A DNA stretch of 64,000 nucleotides, taken from the NCBI GenBank assembly GCA_020055645.1, contig CM034548.1, positions 49,406,296-49,470,295 of the forward strand, written 5' to 3'. The translations under genes were made by a program, and so were the position numbers. Under the pieces are notes generated by a model that saw only the letters and a list, made by a program, of their open reading frames with translations, had not been told where the DNA came from and did not search any database. Below, piece after piece: positions 36,601 through 48,439 of the stretch (its first letter is position 1; every line of letters begins with the position of its first letter). This stretch comes from Tomocerus qinae. Lineage: Eukaryota; Arthropoda; Collembola; Entomobryomorpha; Tomoceridae.

Positions 36601-36964
36601 TCTAAAGAATATTTACTGACGTCGCTACAATATGATTTAAATATTTAAATTATTTCAAACGTTTGGTCCATAATCCCAGACGGATATCTTTGAAAATTTA
36701 ATAGCAGTACTGGTGACCTAGTTTAAAATATATTTAATATATCGGAAATTGTACGACTTGTACATAGTAGTGAGCAAGCCATCTGGAGTGAAGCTTGCTT
36801 AGTGAGGATATTCTTATTTATGTCTATACTATAAATTCTGTTTTATGTAAGTAATTATCTAATTAATATTACAAAAATATGATCTATAATAATAAGATTA
36901 CGAACATAAAAATGTACTGAGTGTACAGTACAATACAATACCGTCTGCAGGTGTAACAATATAT

Positions 36965-37095
36965 TACCTACTAGTAATAGGTCTGTTCTCCGAACGGGAA
37001 ATGGGTATTTATGGGGACGGTAGATCATGAGTATGCATGTAAAAACGATGAAAATTAACAGATTAAAATGTTTAAAAAATTGCGCGTTAGTTGCT
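36965..37095 (+). repeat. Second copy of the retrotransposon 3' UTR hairpin region
   Basis: Inverted partner of 31105-31260: CTGTTCTCCGAACGGG, GGGGACGGTAGATCAT, GATGAAAATTAACAGAT. Placed directly before another dispersed repeat (37098-37205) and the endonuclease relic. Confidence 0.75.
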
Positions 37096-37251
37096 ACAGA
37101 GTTCAGCTTTATTCAAGTGAGAAGATAGGCCCTTCAATTACACTAATCGAAATCGGTGATAGTTAGTAAAAACTATCACCGCTCTTCACCAACAGTCACA
37201 TTACAAATAAACATTAATAACTAGTAATCACCTAAGTTTGATGGATATAAT

Positions 37252-37502
37252 ATGATAAGAAAGGACAGGACTTATAAAGGTAATGGTGGCATTTGTTTTA
37301 TTATTAATGATAATCTTAAGCATAAAACCCATAAATTTAAAACTGACGATTTAATTATTAGAAATAATAACTTATTTTCCGAACTAAACCAAGCAAACAA
37401 ATCATTCTTCGTATTAGGAGATTTTAACCTAAGTGAAAAACTTTGCAAGGGGGTAACAGCAAGACTTAATAGACTATTGAGTATGCATTCTCTAAAACAA
37501 TA
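37252..37502 (+). pseudogene. Non-LTR retrotransposon endonuclease, first part
   Basis: Reads RKDRTYKGNGGICFIINDNL, a gap, then NQANKSFFVLGDFNLSEKLC and LLSMHSLKQY. G-D-F-N is the catalytic motif of the APE-type endonuclease of non-LTR elements. Residues between the two conserved stretches appear deleted. The coding text stops at 37502, where unrelated GGTAT-repeat DNA begins, and resumes at 38389. Confidence 0.88.
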
Positions 37503-38388
37503 TGGTAATGGTATGGTATGGTATGGTAATGGTTTTATTTTCGGAAAGGCCATAGGCAGTCAAGTATCATTACATATACAAGTACACATCATAATATTAA
37601 CTGAAATTATAGCCATTAAGTACAAATATTATAGGATAGCTTTACAGACAATATAAATATAATTCACTGGTATTTCATTTATTAATTATTGCAGATGCAA
37701 AATAGATATCGAATATAAGTACGTATTATTACATATAGGGAAAGACTTTATAGTAAGGAATGAGGCCGTTTGCAGCAGAAACAACCCGCGCATGGACTTA
37801 CACATTCACCTTACGGTCTATTCGAAGGTGGTTTAGGAATGAAAGTATACATATAATTTAGTTTGTAATGCAATTACAATATTATGGCCAAATGGTATTT
37901 GCTTAAATCATTAATATAACAACTATGTATAATTAATTTACCTACACCCAACACAGAAGTTGGGGGAGCCGAGTCGTGCATATCATTTCGAGATATGAGT
38001 ACGTGTGTTTATGTCGATAGCTTACATGAATGCATGTGAGTAAAGTGAAGCGGGCGATGAGATTTACGTTTGCTCTATCTTTGATAAGCGACTTTGCATG
38101 TAGATAATTTGCATATTCTTGGTTTATCATCGTGGTCACTCTTCTGGTCAGCCATTTTCCACACAAGACAATCCATGCCAAAATTTGGGAAATCGCAATG
38201 TTTTCGAATTAAAGACTGACCTTTTTTATTTGTCGATCACCTATCCAGAGAGATCTTGACGTGGAGCACCTGATGAATTTAATTTCAGTCCGGTAGCTGT
38301 ACTTTTACACCCAAAAATGACGAAATTGTAGGAGCTCCAAGACACACGTACTCACCTCGGCAAATGCAACGACTCGACTCGTTATGTT
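37503..38388 (-). mobile_element. Insertion splitting the endonuclease
   Basis: About 886 bp separates two halves of one endonuclease. The left edge is a run of GGTATGGTATGG and GTAATGG, which on the minus strand would be a CCATACC-type microsatellite tail like that of 3' ends of non-LTR elements. I therefore infer a 5'-truncated element in minus orientation. No protein was recognised inside. The right edge reads ACTCGTTATGTTATG. Confidence 0.6.
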
Positions 38389-39066
38389 ATGACACCAACT
38401 AGGAAAAATTCCATCTTAGACCTATTTATCAGTAACTGTCCTCCAGAAAATATAAGTGTCAATGTAGAAAATAATTGTATTGCGGATCATGACTTAGTAA
38501 GTGCAAAAGTAAAATTTCCCCGAATGGTGATAGCAAAGCAAACTTTACGGATAAGGAAAATCAACGAAACAACATTGCAGGAAATGTCACAACATGTTAG
38601 CCAAATCGCCAATATCTTGGGTAATAGTAATAATCTAGACGATCAAGTTAAAGCTTTTTGTGATAATATATTAAAATCTATGGACATCTATTCACCTTTT
38701 AGAAATGTAAAAATTAACGAAAATTTTTAACAAGTGAAACGCAATGCTTAAAATGGAAACGAAATATCTCGTATAAAATATATAAGAAAAATCCCTCGGA
38801 TACCACTAAAAGTGATCTAGATAACTGTAATAGGCTATTAAAAAAGTCAATTAAACTAGATACGAAAAGATACATAAACCAACAAATAGAAAGAATTGGT
38901 GTTCATGATGCTCTGAAAAACATAGTGTCAATAGGTAAGAGCAATAGCGATAATGACATAGAGCTCAGTGCAGACTGTTTAAACAATTATTTTATAAGTA
39001 TCTGTACAGAAAATACAGATGAATATGTACTTCCTGAAAAACCAAATGACTTACCTTTAAGTACTG
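38389..39066 (+). pseudogene. Non-LTR retrotransposon endonuclease, second part and linker
   Basis: Begins MTPTRKNSILDLFISNCP, then NNCIADHDLVSAKVKF, the S/A-D-H-x-x-V motif holding the catalytic histidine, then the EN-to-RT linker. A stop at 38730 is followed by continuing linker text in another frame (DLDNCNRLLKKSIKL, GVHDALKNIVSIG, LSADCLNNYFISICTENTDE). It ends near 39066, just before RT would start, where sequence shared with 34724-34808 begins. Confidence 0.87.
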
Positions 39067-39283
39067 TTCTAGTTTAATGTATATTGTAATATGTGACTTT
39101 ATATACTAAAATAGCTAGTCTGGAGTCGGAATTTAGCACCTTGCTCCAGCACCATGCTCCATTATCCCCTCAACAACCTCTTAGCATGAATTAGCACACC
39201 AAAGTATGATTATACACCGAATTGATACCTTGAATGAACGGTACATGAATTGCTATTATTATAATGATAACTACCAATGTTTA

Positions 39284-40787
39284 CTGGTATTGGGAAATTT
39301 CACATCTTAAGTTTTACATCCTGGGGTAGTGACGTTTTACAACCAGGCACTGCAGTGTTACAACCAGGCACTGCAGTTTTACAACCATGTACCACAGTTT
39401 TACAACCAGCTACTGAAGTGTTACAACCATGTACTGCAGTTTTACAACCACATACGGCAGTTTTACAACCGTATAAATGTAATGAACTCAAAGTTTGGTA
39501 AAACCTAAATAAATGCTTAGTAATTATATTAAGACGAAGTTTGGTTAATAACCGAAGGAATGGTGCATTATGGTAAATGCTCCATTGTCATGTGAAGGAT
39601 TAGAAGGATGGTGGTTCGGGTTTGTGAGAGAAGACCTAATTGTTTAGTTTACAGTTTACCCAACAGTTTAGAAGGCTACCACAACTCTTTGAAGGCAAAA
39701 TTTCGATGTTTTCATCCCAGATTTTGGAAATTTATGGGCTACTGGAGAAATGAAGCAACTTTTTGGCGACACAATTTAATACTGAATGACTCTCATCAAT
39801 GGAAAGCATCTGCATCAGTATATGTAGACATAGATTATAGGTTGAAAAATACCATGGCTACATACTGACACGAAAAGTGTGTATCCCGGGTTCCCTCGGC
39901 TACTGATGAATTTAGCAGTACACTGAATGCAGTGCAATAATATGCAACACCAAAGTATGCAGTGATGATGGTTATGCCAATAAATAGGTTTATGTATTAG
40001 GCAGAGAGTCACGAGAGTCTCAAATAGAGAGAAAGTCTGTCTACGGAACGGGAGCAGGAGGAGAAAATCTTCTGAGAAAGAAATGCTTCTGAGGGAAAAT
40101 GGCCCTCCAACGACTGTTTATATATGAAGAAACTCCTCCTCTCCCAAGAATAACTTGTTGCCATTGGCTAGGCCAATGGAACATTCCAAGATGTTTCTAA
40201 ACAGTTGGAAACCTAGGAAACAAATCGGCATTCGTGACAATTGTAATTTACTGCCGCTCAATTGCTCATTTGCTGAAAATCCACCACAAAAACAAAGGAA
40301 AAAAGAAATTCTCAGCAACGAATTCTACAACTAATGAAATGTTCCCTGCTGAAGAGTCAGGCTACATATCGGAGATAGAAAACATAAAACGTCGTGAATT
40401 ATAAGATTGAGTTACATACGTATATTACATACACATTTACTTAACCTTATTTGACATGACCATGTTTTCATTTTTCATTGAATGTTTTCTTTACTTTAAA
40501 TGCATTAAATAACCTTTCAGCAATATAACCATACCACTTCGTCTTAATATAATTATTAAGCATTTATTTAGGTTTTACCAAACTTTGAGTTCATTACATT
40601 TGTACGGTTGTAAAACTGCCGTATGTGGTTGTAAAACTGCAGTAGCTGGTTGTAAAACTGCAGTGCCTGGTTGTAAAACTGCAGTGCATGGTTGTAAAAC
40701 TGCAGTGCCTGGTTGTAAAACTGCAGTGCCTGGTTGTAAAACTTTAGATGTGAAAATTCCTGAATCCATGTTTCCTATACCTTGTAA
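39284..40787. mobile_element. Fold-back element with GGTTGTAAAACTGCAG arms and Mutator transposase scrap
   Basis: The left arm (about 39284-39540) has seven to eight TTACAACC-x-GCACTGCAGT type units followed by GAACTCAAAGTTTGGTAAAA. The right arm (about 40520-40787) is the mirror. Outer ends GGTATTGGGAAA and, reversed, GGTATAGGAAAC agree only roughly, and no target duplication was found. The interior encodes a Mutator-like transposase fragment, so the element is probably an internally deleted Mutator-like transposon. Confidence 0.85.
39608..39868 (+). pseudogene. Mutator-like transposase C-terminal fragment
   Basis: The 86-codon frame contains NSLEGYHNSLKAKFRCFHPR followed by FWKFMGYWRNEATFWRHNL. 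The N-x-x-E-G-x-H-x-x-L/F ... H-P-x-x-W-K-F pattern is typical of the segment after the catalytic core in FLYWCH-associated Mutator-like transposases. Only this C-terminal piece remains; the DDE core is absent. Confidence 0.78.
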
Positions 40788-41655
40788 TACTGCATTCGTT
40801 GTTCAGTTATAAAAATCGGTGGCAGTGCCGTATTTCCAAGTCAATTTAGGAGGCGACAATGAAGACCTAAACCCATATGTATTTAGGCATATTGGCGCAA
40901 AGCGTGAAAAAGTTTGGCTTATTTTGTCCAAAATGAGTCGAAAATAGCTCTCTGTGTCCCCATCAATACAGCCCTGATCGGATTTTGCAGTGTCTTTTAG
41001 ATTCTGCTTGGTTCAAAACTGAATGGGTATTAACAGTTAGAGCTGCCAACCCTAGTTCCTATATATAATATATTATTATACTACCTAATATTTTCTAGCA
41101 TGTAAACACCTTTTGGTATATGTAGTTCTAAATTAAAAGCTATGACTTCTATGTTTAGTAAATGATTATTACTGAACAGTTTTGTGTATGAGTTTTTGTT
41201 TAGATGTAAATTCTAGAAGCACAATAAGGAATCTAATTTAATCTACAGCCTTGATGGGTTAAGTTACTCTATTCTCAAAAGTATGAATGTACTTTCTCTA
41301 ATGCTATTGACGACGATGTTTAGCAGAAAAGAGTGCCGAGATTGTTGTAAATTTCATTTTTGTCATTTACAGAGTTGCTAGAAACGGTGTGGTGGTTATT
41401 TTACGGTGTTTACGCCGTAAATAAAAGCCATTTTACGTAAGTCGACACTGCTAAGTACATAAATAAGTGAAATAAGTAAAAGCAGGTTTTGCTCTCCCTG
41501 ATTGGGACTGGTTGGAGGCGAGGAGCGTAGCTTTACGGAGAAATCATATATATATTGGGTGTATCTATAGACAGGAGAGTCAGTTGCTGCTATGGCAGTT
41601 CTTCAATTGAAGTGATTGGAATTTGTTGAAAAGTTTTTCTTTGTTTTCTGTATAG

Positions 41656-41879
41656 ACTTTCACAGCCGACGTATTTTTTGGCCAGAGCTGGAAGGACTAT
41701 CGACTACGCCTACCGCACAATATGACTGGCTACCGTCTTCTGCCTGTCTCTTGGCTCAAAGACATGTGGAGGCCAGACTCTTTTTTCAAGAATGCGAAAA
41801 GAGTTACGTTTCAGGATATGACCATTCCGAATCATTACATTTGGCTCTACAACGATCGAACTATTCTCTACATGGTCAA
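41656..41879 (+). CDS. Channel exon 3 (ligand-binding loops D and A)
   Basis: The acceptor TTCTGTATAG|ACT is in phase 0. Then 74 codons plus two bases lead to the donor TCAA|GTAAGT. Visible motifs are FFGQSWKDYRLRLP, an N-glycosylation sequon NMT, and WLKDMWRPDSFFKNAK with the near-invariant Trp-x-Pro-Asp of loop A, followed by MTIPNHYIWLYNDRTILYMV. The Lys codon is completed by the first base of the next exon. The reading frame is intact. Confidence 0.96.
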
Positions 41880-42186
41880 GTAAGTGATACTTTGCAAAAA
41901 CACTCCTCCTTTGACGCAATTAACTTTACCCTGTCATAAGCACATTATGCAACACTTGCTTCCATCCTTCCGTAACATGTATTCATTCACTGCAAGTAAA
42001 TCGGCTCTGTAAGTTCTAACGCAGGGCACAGTACTACATTCATAGATTTCCTCTTTATTGTTAACTTCTACCATCGGAAAATCCCGCACAAAACGTCGTC
42101 GAATGACCAAAATCCTTGAACTACAGAATTATATTCGAAAATAAATATTATATAGCTTACAAGGTGTAGATATCAGTAAAGCATTC

Positions 42187-43245
42187 ACCCCCTAATTGTC
42201 AACACTAAAATCTCAACACATCAAAAGTACTTTTTGTCAACACGCTTTTCCTTTTTGTCAACACGCTTTTCCTTTTTGTCAACACGCTTTTCCTTTCTGT
42301 CAACACCACTTTTCCTGTTTTGTCAACAGAAATTGTTATTCATTGCACTAGAAATTGTATTGAGTGAATAAGTGAGTAATACATGCATGAGAATGTCATG
42401 TATTTATAAGATAATAATTATTGAGTAAGTCATACAATAAGCAATATTAATATACGTGACAATCAAACTTTCTGTTTTATTCTACAACGACTGCCCTACA
42501 TATGTCCCTTTCTGTACATGACCAGTACTTTTTTCTGGTCTTTGAGTTCTTTAACATAAATATAACAGTTTCTGGCCAGTTGTTGGGTCATTTTAGTCTT
42601 CGTTTTAGAAGTAAATTAAGTACAATACGATACCATTTTTTTCCTTATGTAATATTGTGTTGTGCACAGCTCGAAGAGAGGAGGACAAATAAATTTCGGA
42701 GTCAACGACTTACTATGCCAGCATTAAATATTTAGACAAAATGAATTTTATGCTCCGCCTATATCACATAGCTCGCGTTCATATAGTGATAAAACAAACA
42801 AATGATAGTGATACACGTAGATGTAGTAAAGGCGGAGCATGAAATTCATTTTGTCTAATTTTATTATGCTCGCACTATACCTTCTATTCTCTCTAGCGTT
42901 CATTATCAGCAATCTAAATACCTGATATTTAGAGTAACAGGCAGTAACTTAAATTAGAAGAGAAATGTTACAACAAAACACAATATCTTCAATGAACTGT
43001 ATAACGTAAACTGCCCTCATTTATGAGGAGTATATTTCTTTATAACGTGTTGACAAAAAAGGGCCTGTGTTGACAAAAAACCGCTAAAAATTTTGTTGTT
43101 GACAAAAAATCGTTAAAAATTTTGTTGTTGACAAAAAAAACCGTAAAAATGTTGTTGTTGACAAAAAGGTGTCGACAAAAAAACCGTTAAAAATGTTGTT
43201 GACAAAAGAGGGTTGACAAAATGGTGTTGACAATTAGGGGTTCTT
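42187..43245. mobile_element. Fold-back element with GTTGACAAAAA arms
   Basis: The left arm (42187-42320) repeats TTTTTGTCAACACGCTTTTCC. The right arm (43047-43245) repeats GTTGACAAAAAACCGTTAAA. Ends CCCCTAATTGTCAACA and TGTTGACAATTAGGGG are mirrored. The 700-bp interior has no gene but contains a smaller nested element at 42732-42857. It lies in the intron between channel exons 3 and 4. Target duplication unclear. Confidence 0.87.
42732..42857. mobile_element. Nested miniature element (TA-flanked)
   Basis: TTAGACAAAATGAATTTTAT and GCTCCGCC are mirrored by GGCGGAGCATGAAATTCATT and TTGTCTAA. A TA dinucleotide lies at each border of GACAAAATG, compatible with Tc1/mariner-type insertion. Its right flank resembles that of the element at 16730-16800. 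Confidence 0.8.
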
Positions 43246-43954
43246 CCCCTTAAAGAATGACTGTGTGTAGTACATGTATGTTGAAAGAGTGTATGGGGTA
43301 TTTGTAGTTTTAAGCTGTGTTATATATTATAGTTATAGTCTTGTAGTTGTATAGAGAGAGTCATGCGCACGCCAGTTCGTACGGTCAGAGATCTCTCTCT
43401 TTCTTCCTCGTTGAGTTTGTCTTATAACGACAAGATCTGCAGTCTTGTCGCCATTAGACCTGGAGAGTTTGAGTGCCTCACAACTCATCCTACAGTCTCT
43501 TCACTTCTGTCCCTGCCATGCCGCCTAGAACCTAGAACTGACGACGACATGACGACGCTGACTCTCATCCTCTCATTGACCTCATCTTGATCCTATTGTA
43601 TTTGGTAGCGTAAGTAAACCGTGTCCGTTAATTTACTATATTTATGTTGCTAATTATTGATCATTATTATTTACTTTGATTGGGGGGGGCTCACATTTAT
43701 GTACCTAAACTTAATCTTGCTGATTCAATATGATGTGATTGATTGATGTGTGAGTCCTATTAAATGTATTTAATTGATCCTAACCTAATGTCGTACATCA
43801 TGTGTGAGTAGAGCATCCTGTCATCTTTATTGGAGAATAGGAAGACTGGTGCATCTACTTTGGGCATATAATATTTGGGGGCATAAAACTTACAGGCTTT
43901 CCGGTATTTACAATCTTTCAATATGTTGTAATCTGGGAAGGATATCATGGCTCT

Positions 43955-44300
43955 CGGCCGCAAGACAGAGGAATATCTGTTGTTATAATTACCTAATAAT
44001 TACTAAATTGTAACAGTTATAGATATATTAGAAGCAGTCTAATGAGTTTAGATTTAAAATATTGTTAAGTTAAGTCCCATTTAAAATATATATAACATAA
44101 ATTCACTTTTACAAGGTTTGCTTTTGCTGCAGTATCTTTTGAATAAAATGTCCTATCTTTATAATATATTCAAATCTAGACTCATTAGACTCGACTACCC
44201 TTAATCGACTAGTAGTTAGCATCATATCTCTCTAACTTACAGTAATTATCAGGTAATTATAACCACAAATATCCTTCTCAGACTGATATATCTTCCAGTC
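43955..44300. mobile_element. Fold-back element with about 90-bp diverged arms
   Basis: Left arm motifs GAATATCTGTTGTTATAATT, ACCTAATAATTACT and TCTAATGAGTTTAGATTT are mirrored at 44170-44290 with several indels. A loop of about 100 bp is non-coding. No clear target duplication. Confidence 0.75.
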
Positions 44301-45026
44301 TATAACATAGCTGTATGTATTTGGGGGCTATAAGACGTTTTATAAAACTGTGTCGACTCCTTTTTATGTTAGATGTAAAGCTTGGGAGATTGCAAAATTA
44401 ATATTTTTTTTATTTAGCACGGATAATTAATCCTAAAAGACTAAAGGTTAACTCGATTATAGGGAAACTAGTCAGCTTTGTCATTTCGTTGTTATCTTAC
44501 TAGGTCTCTTTGGTCTATATCCACCCTGAAGCAAAGTCAATGTCACCACGTGCACGAGACCTAAATTGTTCAATCACAGAATCCCAATCCATCGACTCAG
44601 TCCCACCATCGATCATTTTTCAACGGGTTTATCCTTGTAAGAAGAAAGCGAGGAATTTTTATATGACGACGTCAATAGATATAAATAGTCGATAGATAAA
44701 TAAATCATTCTCTTTTAGGACTTCACTGTGTTCACCTACACATAAATGATGCTGTAGTTTATATAGTATATAGTTTGGTGTGACGTGATTCGCCCCCGAA
44801 ATACCTCGTGTGTACTATAAATACATATCAATGCGAATAAATGTAATAATACCTAAATATGATGTTTTCTCGGTTTTGGAACTGATGTCCCTCCCCCCCA
44901 CTTGAAATTGTATTGGGTTGTTTTCTGTCAGGTGTACTGATAGTACTGAATGTAAAACGAGAGCAGAATGAGTAGAACGTATACGTGCGTGTAGTGAAGT
45001 GAATAGGCCGACTTTCTGTTTTGCAG

Positions 45027-45109
45027 ATTGACGCTGCTGCTGTCTTGTGCGATGAATTTCCAGACGTACCCGCATGATACTCAGCAGTGTGCCATGAAGA
45101 TCGAAAGCT
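45027..45109 (+). CDS. Channel exon 4 (Cys-loop)
   Basis: The acceptor TTTTGCAG|A and donor AGCT|GTAAGT give 83 bases, joining phase 2 to phase 1. It encodes LTLLLSCAMNFQTYPHDTQQ followed by CAMKIES. Two cysteines separated by 13 residues, with the central aromatic-Pro-x-Asp, form the disulphide Cys-loop that defines the receptor superfamily. The loop couples ligand binding to pore opening. Confidence 0.97.
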
Positions 45110-47618
45110 GTAAGTGTCTCACTAATTACTCTTTATGTAAATATTAAAAGCGCATCTTCTGAGCAGATCTGCTGAATCTATTCATTACATATAGGACTAA
45201 GTTTATGCCTTCCTCTCACCAACTGGGATACTCATCTACTTTTATAATTGCTACTTGTAGTTCTTGATGGTATTTAAATTACCTTGGAGTATTTATAACA
45301 GACCTCTTTAGGTTCTTTAGCCTTAATAATAGCATTTACCTATACACAAAAATAGAAGACTTCAGAAGGAATAGTCAGAATTCTCCCTTTCTAGGTATAG
45401 TCCAATAAAATCAAAAATACTTCTTAACTTGCTTTTATTAAATCATACATTGGCCCTGGAAGATAATCAGCATGATTATGCTTTCATGGCTGATTCATTA
45501 ATAGAATATTAGGTAGGTACTCTGTTTAATTCTGATAAAAATTGAGATACCCCTGTTGGCCTATACCAACAATGCAACAAGGTAGTAATGTTAGTCTAGT
45601 CCAACATGTTCATGTCCCAGTCCCAGTTCGGCGAATCTCTCTGTAGGCTTAAACTAGCATTTTCCATATTCAGCATTAAACGTATAGCAGAAAACTCTCC
45701 CAATGCCGGAAGGAAACGCTTGAAAGAGTTTCGTAGAAAAACTGCAGGTTTATGACTTTATAGTATACTCAAAATACTAGATTCATTAATACCAGACCAG
45801 AGGAGCTCGTTTGATATAATTTATCCGAAATGTTTCAGCAACGTAGTGCTTTTTATTTCGCCGTGGTAGTTCCATATAAAACTTTCACTGATCTTTCACC
45901 TGTACTGTCCCCAGAAATTTAATCAACTGGAACAAAATTTTGACGTGGTGAAAGTTGGAAAAGTTTTCACTTGGAGTTGGCATAGAAAAAGTGTTGGCAA
46001 TTGGAAATCTGTGTTGAGGGTATCTTGCATAGGAAGTAGGAACACTTGTGTGTTGAGGCCCTTACAGGGACTGCCAAACGACGTGCACAGGTGGAATATA
46101 ATCAATTCCTCCTCTCTGGTTAACTAAGGGCTTATGAGAACAGCAAGTCTGGAGTGAATATTTCTTTGTAGCGGAGAGAGAGGGAGTAACAATAATGGAT
46201 GAGAAGTGGCTGCTGGGAGCTCAGCTTGCTGTAAGTGAAGTCCTCAGAAGAGGTGGATCTCCATAAAATCACAATGACAGTCGTAAAATCATTTGAATCT
46301 GAATGAAGTGTCTTTCGTTTGTGTTTCTCCTATTCAACCTGAAAGACATTAAGATAATTTTGCTAGAACATTATTATATCTACTTCCAGCCGAGGTTTTG
46401 ATTACGATAAGTAGTGATTATTCTAGAGCGTAATTAAAACGACACTTGGTACCCTACACACGTAACAGAGCTGTACATATGTTGAGATTAAACGGAGTAA
46501 CGAGATGCTGTTGCAATAATACTTAAACACTAAAATGTAGATATTCAGTCAGGCCTTCTCATCCTCACTTACTTACTCTCACGTCGCTACACAGCCAGCC
46601 AACCATCGCAAACCCACTTTTCGTGACGAACATTCAGTCTCCAATCATCGCCACAATAGGCTAGATTTTAAGTGATAGGCCATTAAATAGATTGCCAACA
46701 ATCGGTGAATGACAAGACAGACATCGTCTTTACATGCACAAATCTCTTTTCCTATCGGTTTGGAGCTTTTGAAGTAAGACCAACACTTCTTGCGTACATA
46801 ATACATAATATTATAATACGGTCATTACTATATAAGCTCGCCATTTGGAATTTGCATGAAATCTCTTACAAAAGATGTAAGATGTACAAACCCTTATCTA
46901 GCACAGAATCTGCTTGCCAATAATAACTGAGTGTTTTCTAACTCATTTCATTATTTTTCCATTCATTATTACAGCAGTTCATTTGATTCAGAATAAGTCT
47001 AGTTTATGCAAATGCAAATTGAATTGGTAAATCCCTCCAATATTAATTAGCGAAGTATAACTAATGTAATGAAGATGTACATATTATGACCATTGAAAAA
47101 TACAAATACACGTTACACTCTTTGTTCAGTTTTACGGGGATTTCCGAAAATTGTGATTATGATAGCAGATTAAATGTCATGCAAAATGGAAATGTAAAAA
47201 TGTTTCGTCAAAATATGGCACATATACTGGATATATGACGTAAAGTTAGAAAAAGTTAAGGGTATTAGTTATGGTGAGTGAGTGGGTTGGCTTATTGGTG
47301 ATGGCAGTATTCATCCTCTACTATATAAAAGCCGTTATTGAAATTCCGGATTCGACTCATGCATCTACTTCTTCTTGTTTCTAAACAGCTATTACATATT
47401 CCAATATTTTTCTAGCACACTGCACGTGCTAGGTTTCAGCTAGTTCTTTATGAATACAGAATGTATTGCTGGACTATATGTAATGATTATAAGATGTTCT
47501 GTTATAAGAGGTGGACCACATACTATAGATAAGATATGCTGGTCAGGGCGGAGGCCGCAAAACGGGCCTATTGCCAACATAAGGAGATGTACCACCAGGC
47601 GGATTGTTGTGTTTGCAG
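45110..47618 (+). other. Intron between channel exons 4 and 5
   Basis: Bounded by GTAAGT and TTTGCAG. No element, array or exon recognised inside. Confidence 0.7.
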
Positions 47619-47753
47619 TGTCGCATACGGTGGAAGACTTGGTCTTCATTTGGGACCCGGAGCTACCTCTGGATGTTGACTCCAAGATCCAATTACCTCA
47701 GCTGGACCTGGTGAGCAACACCACGGGAAACTGCACCCAGGAATACCTTACCG
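47619..47753 (+). CDS. Channel exon 5 (loop B to loop C)
   Basis: The acceptor GTTTGCAG|TG and donor ACCG|GTAAGG give 135 bases. It encodes LSHTVEDLVFIWD (loop B region), a variable strand PLDVDSKIQLPQLDL, and SNTTGNCTQEYLTG, with two N-glycosylation sequons and the first cysteine of the second disulphide pair. The open frame extends further upstream, but the AG acceptor and the phase match to exon 4 fix this start. The donor opens an 8.2 kb intron that holds the DIRS element and a satellite block. Confidence 0.96.
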
Positions 47754-48060
47754 GTAAGGGCCTTATTCCTCCTCCTCTTATTACTACTGCAGAGCGAGAG
47801 GGCATAAAGTGTAGTGATATAGTAGTAATTAGGAGGAAAATAAAGGAGTAAATACGCTTATGGCAAAGAAATGAATTATATTTAGTTGTGCATAACACGG
47901 TAGTGCTATAATATAAGAGCATCATTGAGTAAATTAATGAGGATGTGTACATCTATGAGGAAGCAGAGTCCGTTATCTTACTCTTAATTTGGAATTTGGA
48001 TCAGGCATTGCATTCGTTGTATTCGAGGGATTTTCCCTCAAAGGCGTGTGATGTTTCTAC

Positions 48061-48205
48061 TATTCTGCTTTACTCTACTATTTCGTTTCATAATTACTTA
48101 CTATTCGTATATCCCGGGTATACTAGCTCAACCACACACTTATCAATGCTGAAAATACCTACCTACATATGCCCGCCATTCCTATATTCTTCAATTCTTC
48201 TTGTG
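48061..48205 (+). repeat. DIRS left inverted terminal repeat
   Basis: The inner part (48126-48200: TCAACCACACACTTATCAAT, ATGCCCGCCATTCCTATATT) is mirrored at 52572-52649. The outer part (about 48063-48110, including TTCTGCTTTACTCTACT and AATTACTTACTATTCGTAT) is mirrored inside the internal complementary region, not at the right end. Confidence 0.93.
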
Positions 48206-48439
48206 TGTGCTGGCGCAATCACACTAAGGTATTGAAGCTCTCAAAAATTTCGAGTTTTCGATAAAATTTTGGTAACAGCGTAAGTTTTTAGATCAGTTTT
48301 GTTTTAAAAACATTTCGATAATTATTTTGAATTTCTTAAAGAAAGACTAAAACAGTAATACCTATCTAAAATTGTGTTTTTAGTTGTTTTATTTTCAGCG
48401 TCTTTTCTGCCAACAATTATCAGTGACTCAAGCGCTCAT

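Larger units (their letters stand above)
18498..41655 (+). other. Giant intron between channel exons 2 and 3
   Basis: Bounded by GTAAGC and TATAG. No host exon was recognised inside. It holds fold-back elements at 18951-20136, 21043-21624, 27155-27316, 32103-33726 and 39284-40787, arrays at 23290-24590, 29770-30940, 34977-35420 and 35805-36065, several non-LTR retrotransposon relics and dispersed repeats. The rest is AT-rich DNA in which I see nothing codable. Confidence 0.85.

Noticed and set aside
47450..47851. 133-codon frame taken as the full exon
   Set aside because: Only 47619-47753 is exon. The acceptor and donor and the phase match to exon 4 define it, and the outer parts have no channel homology.
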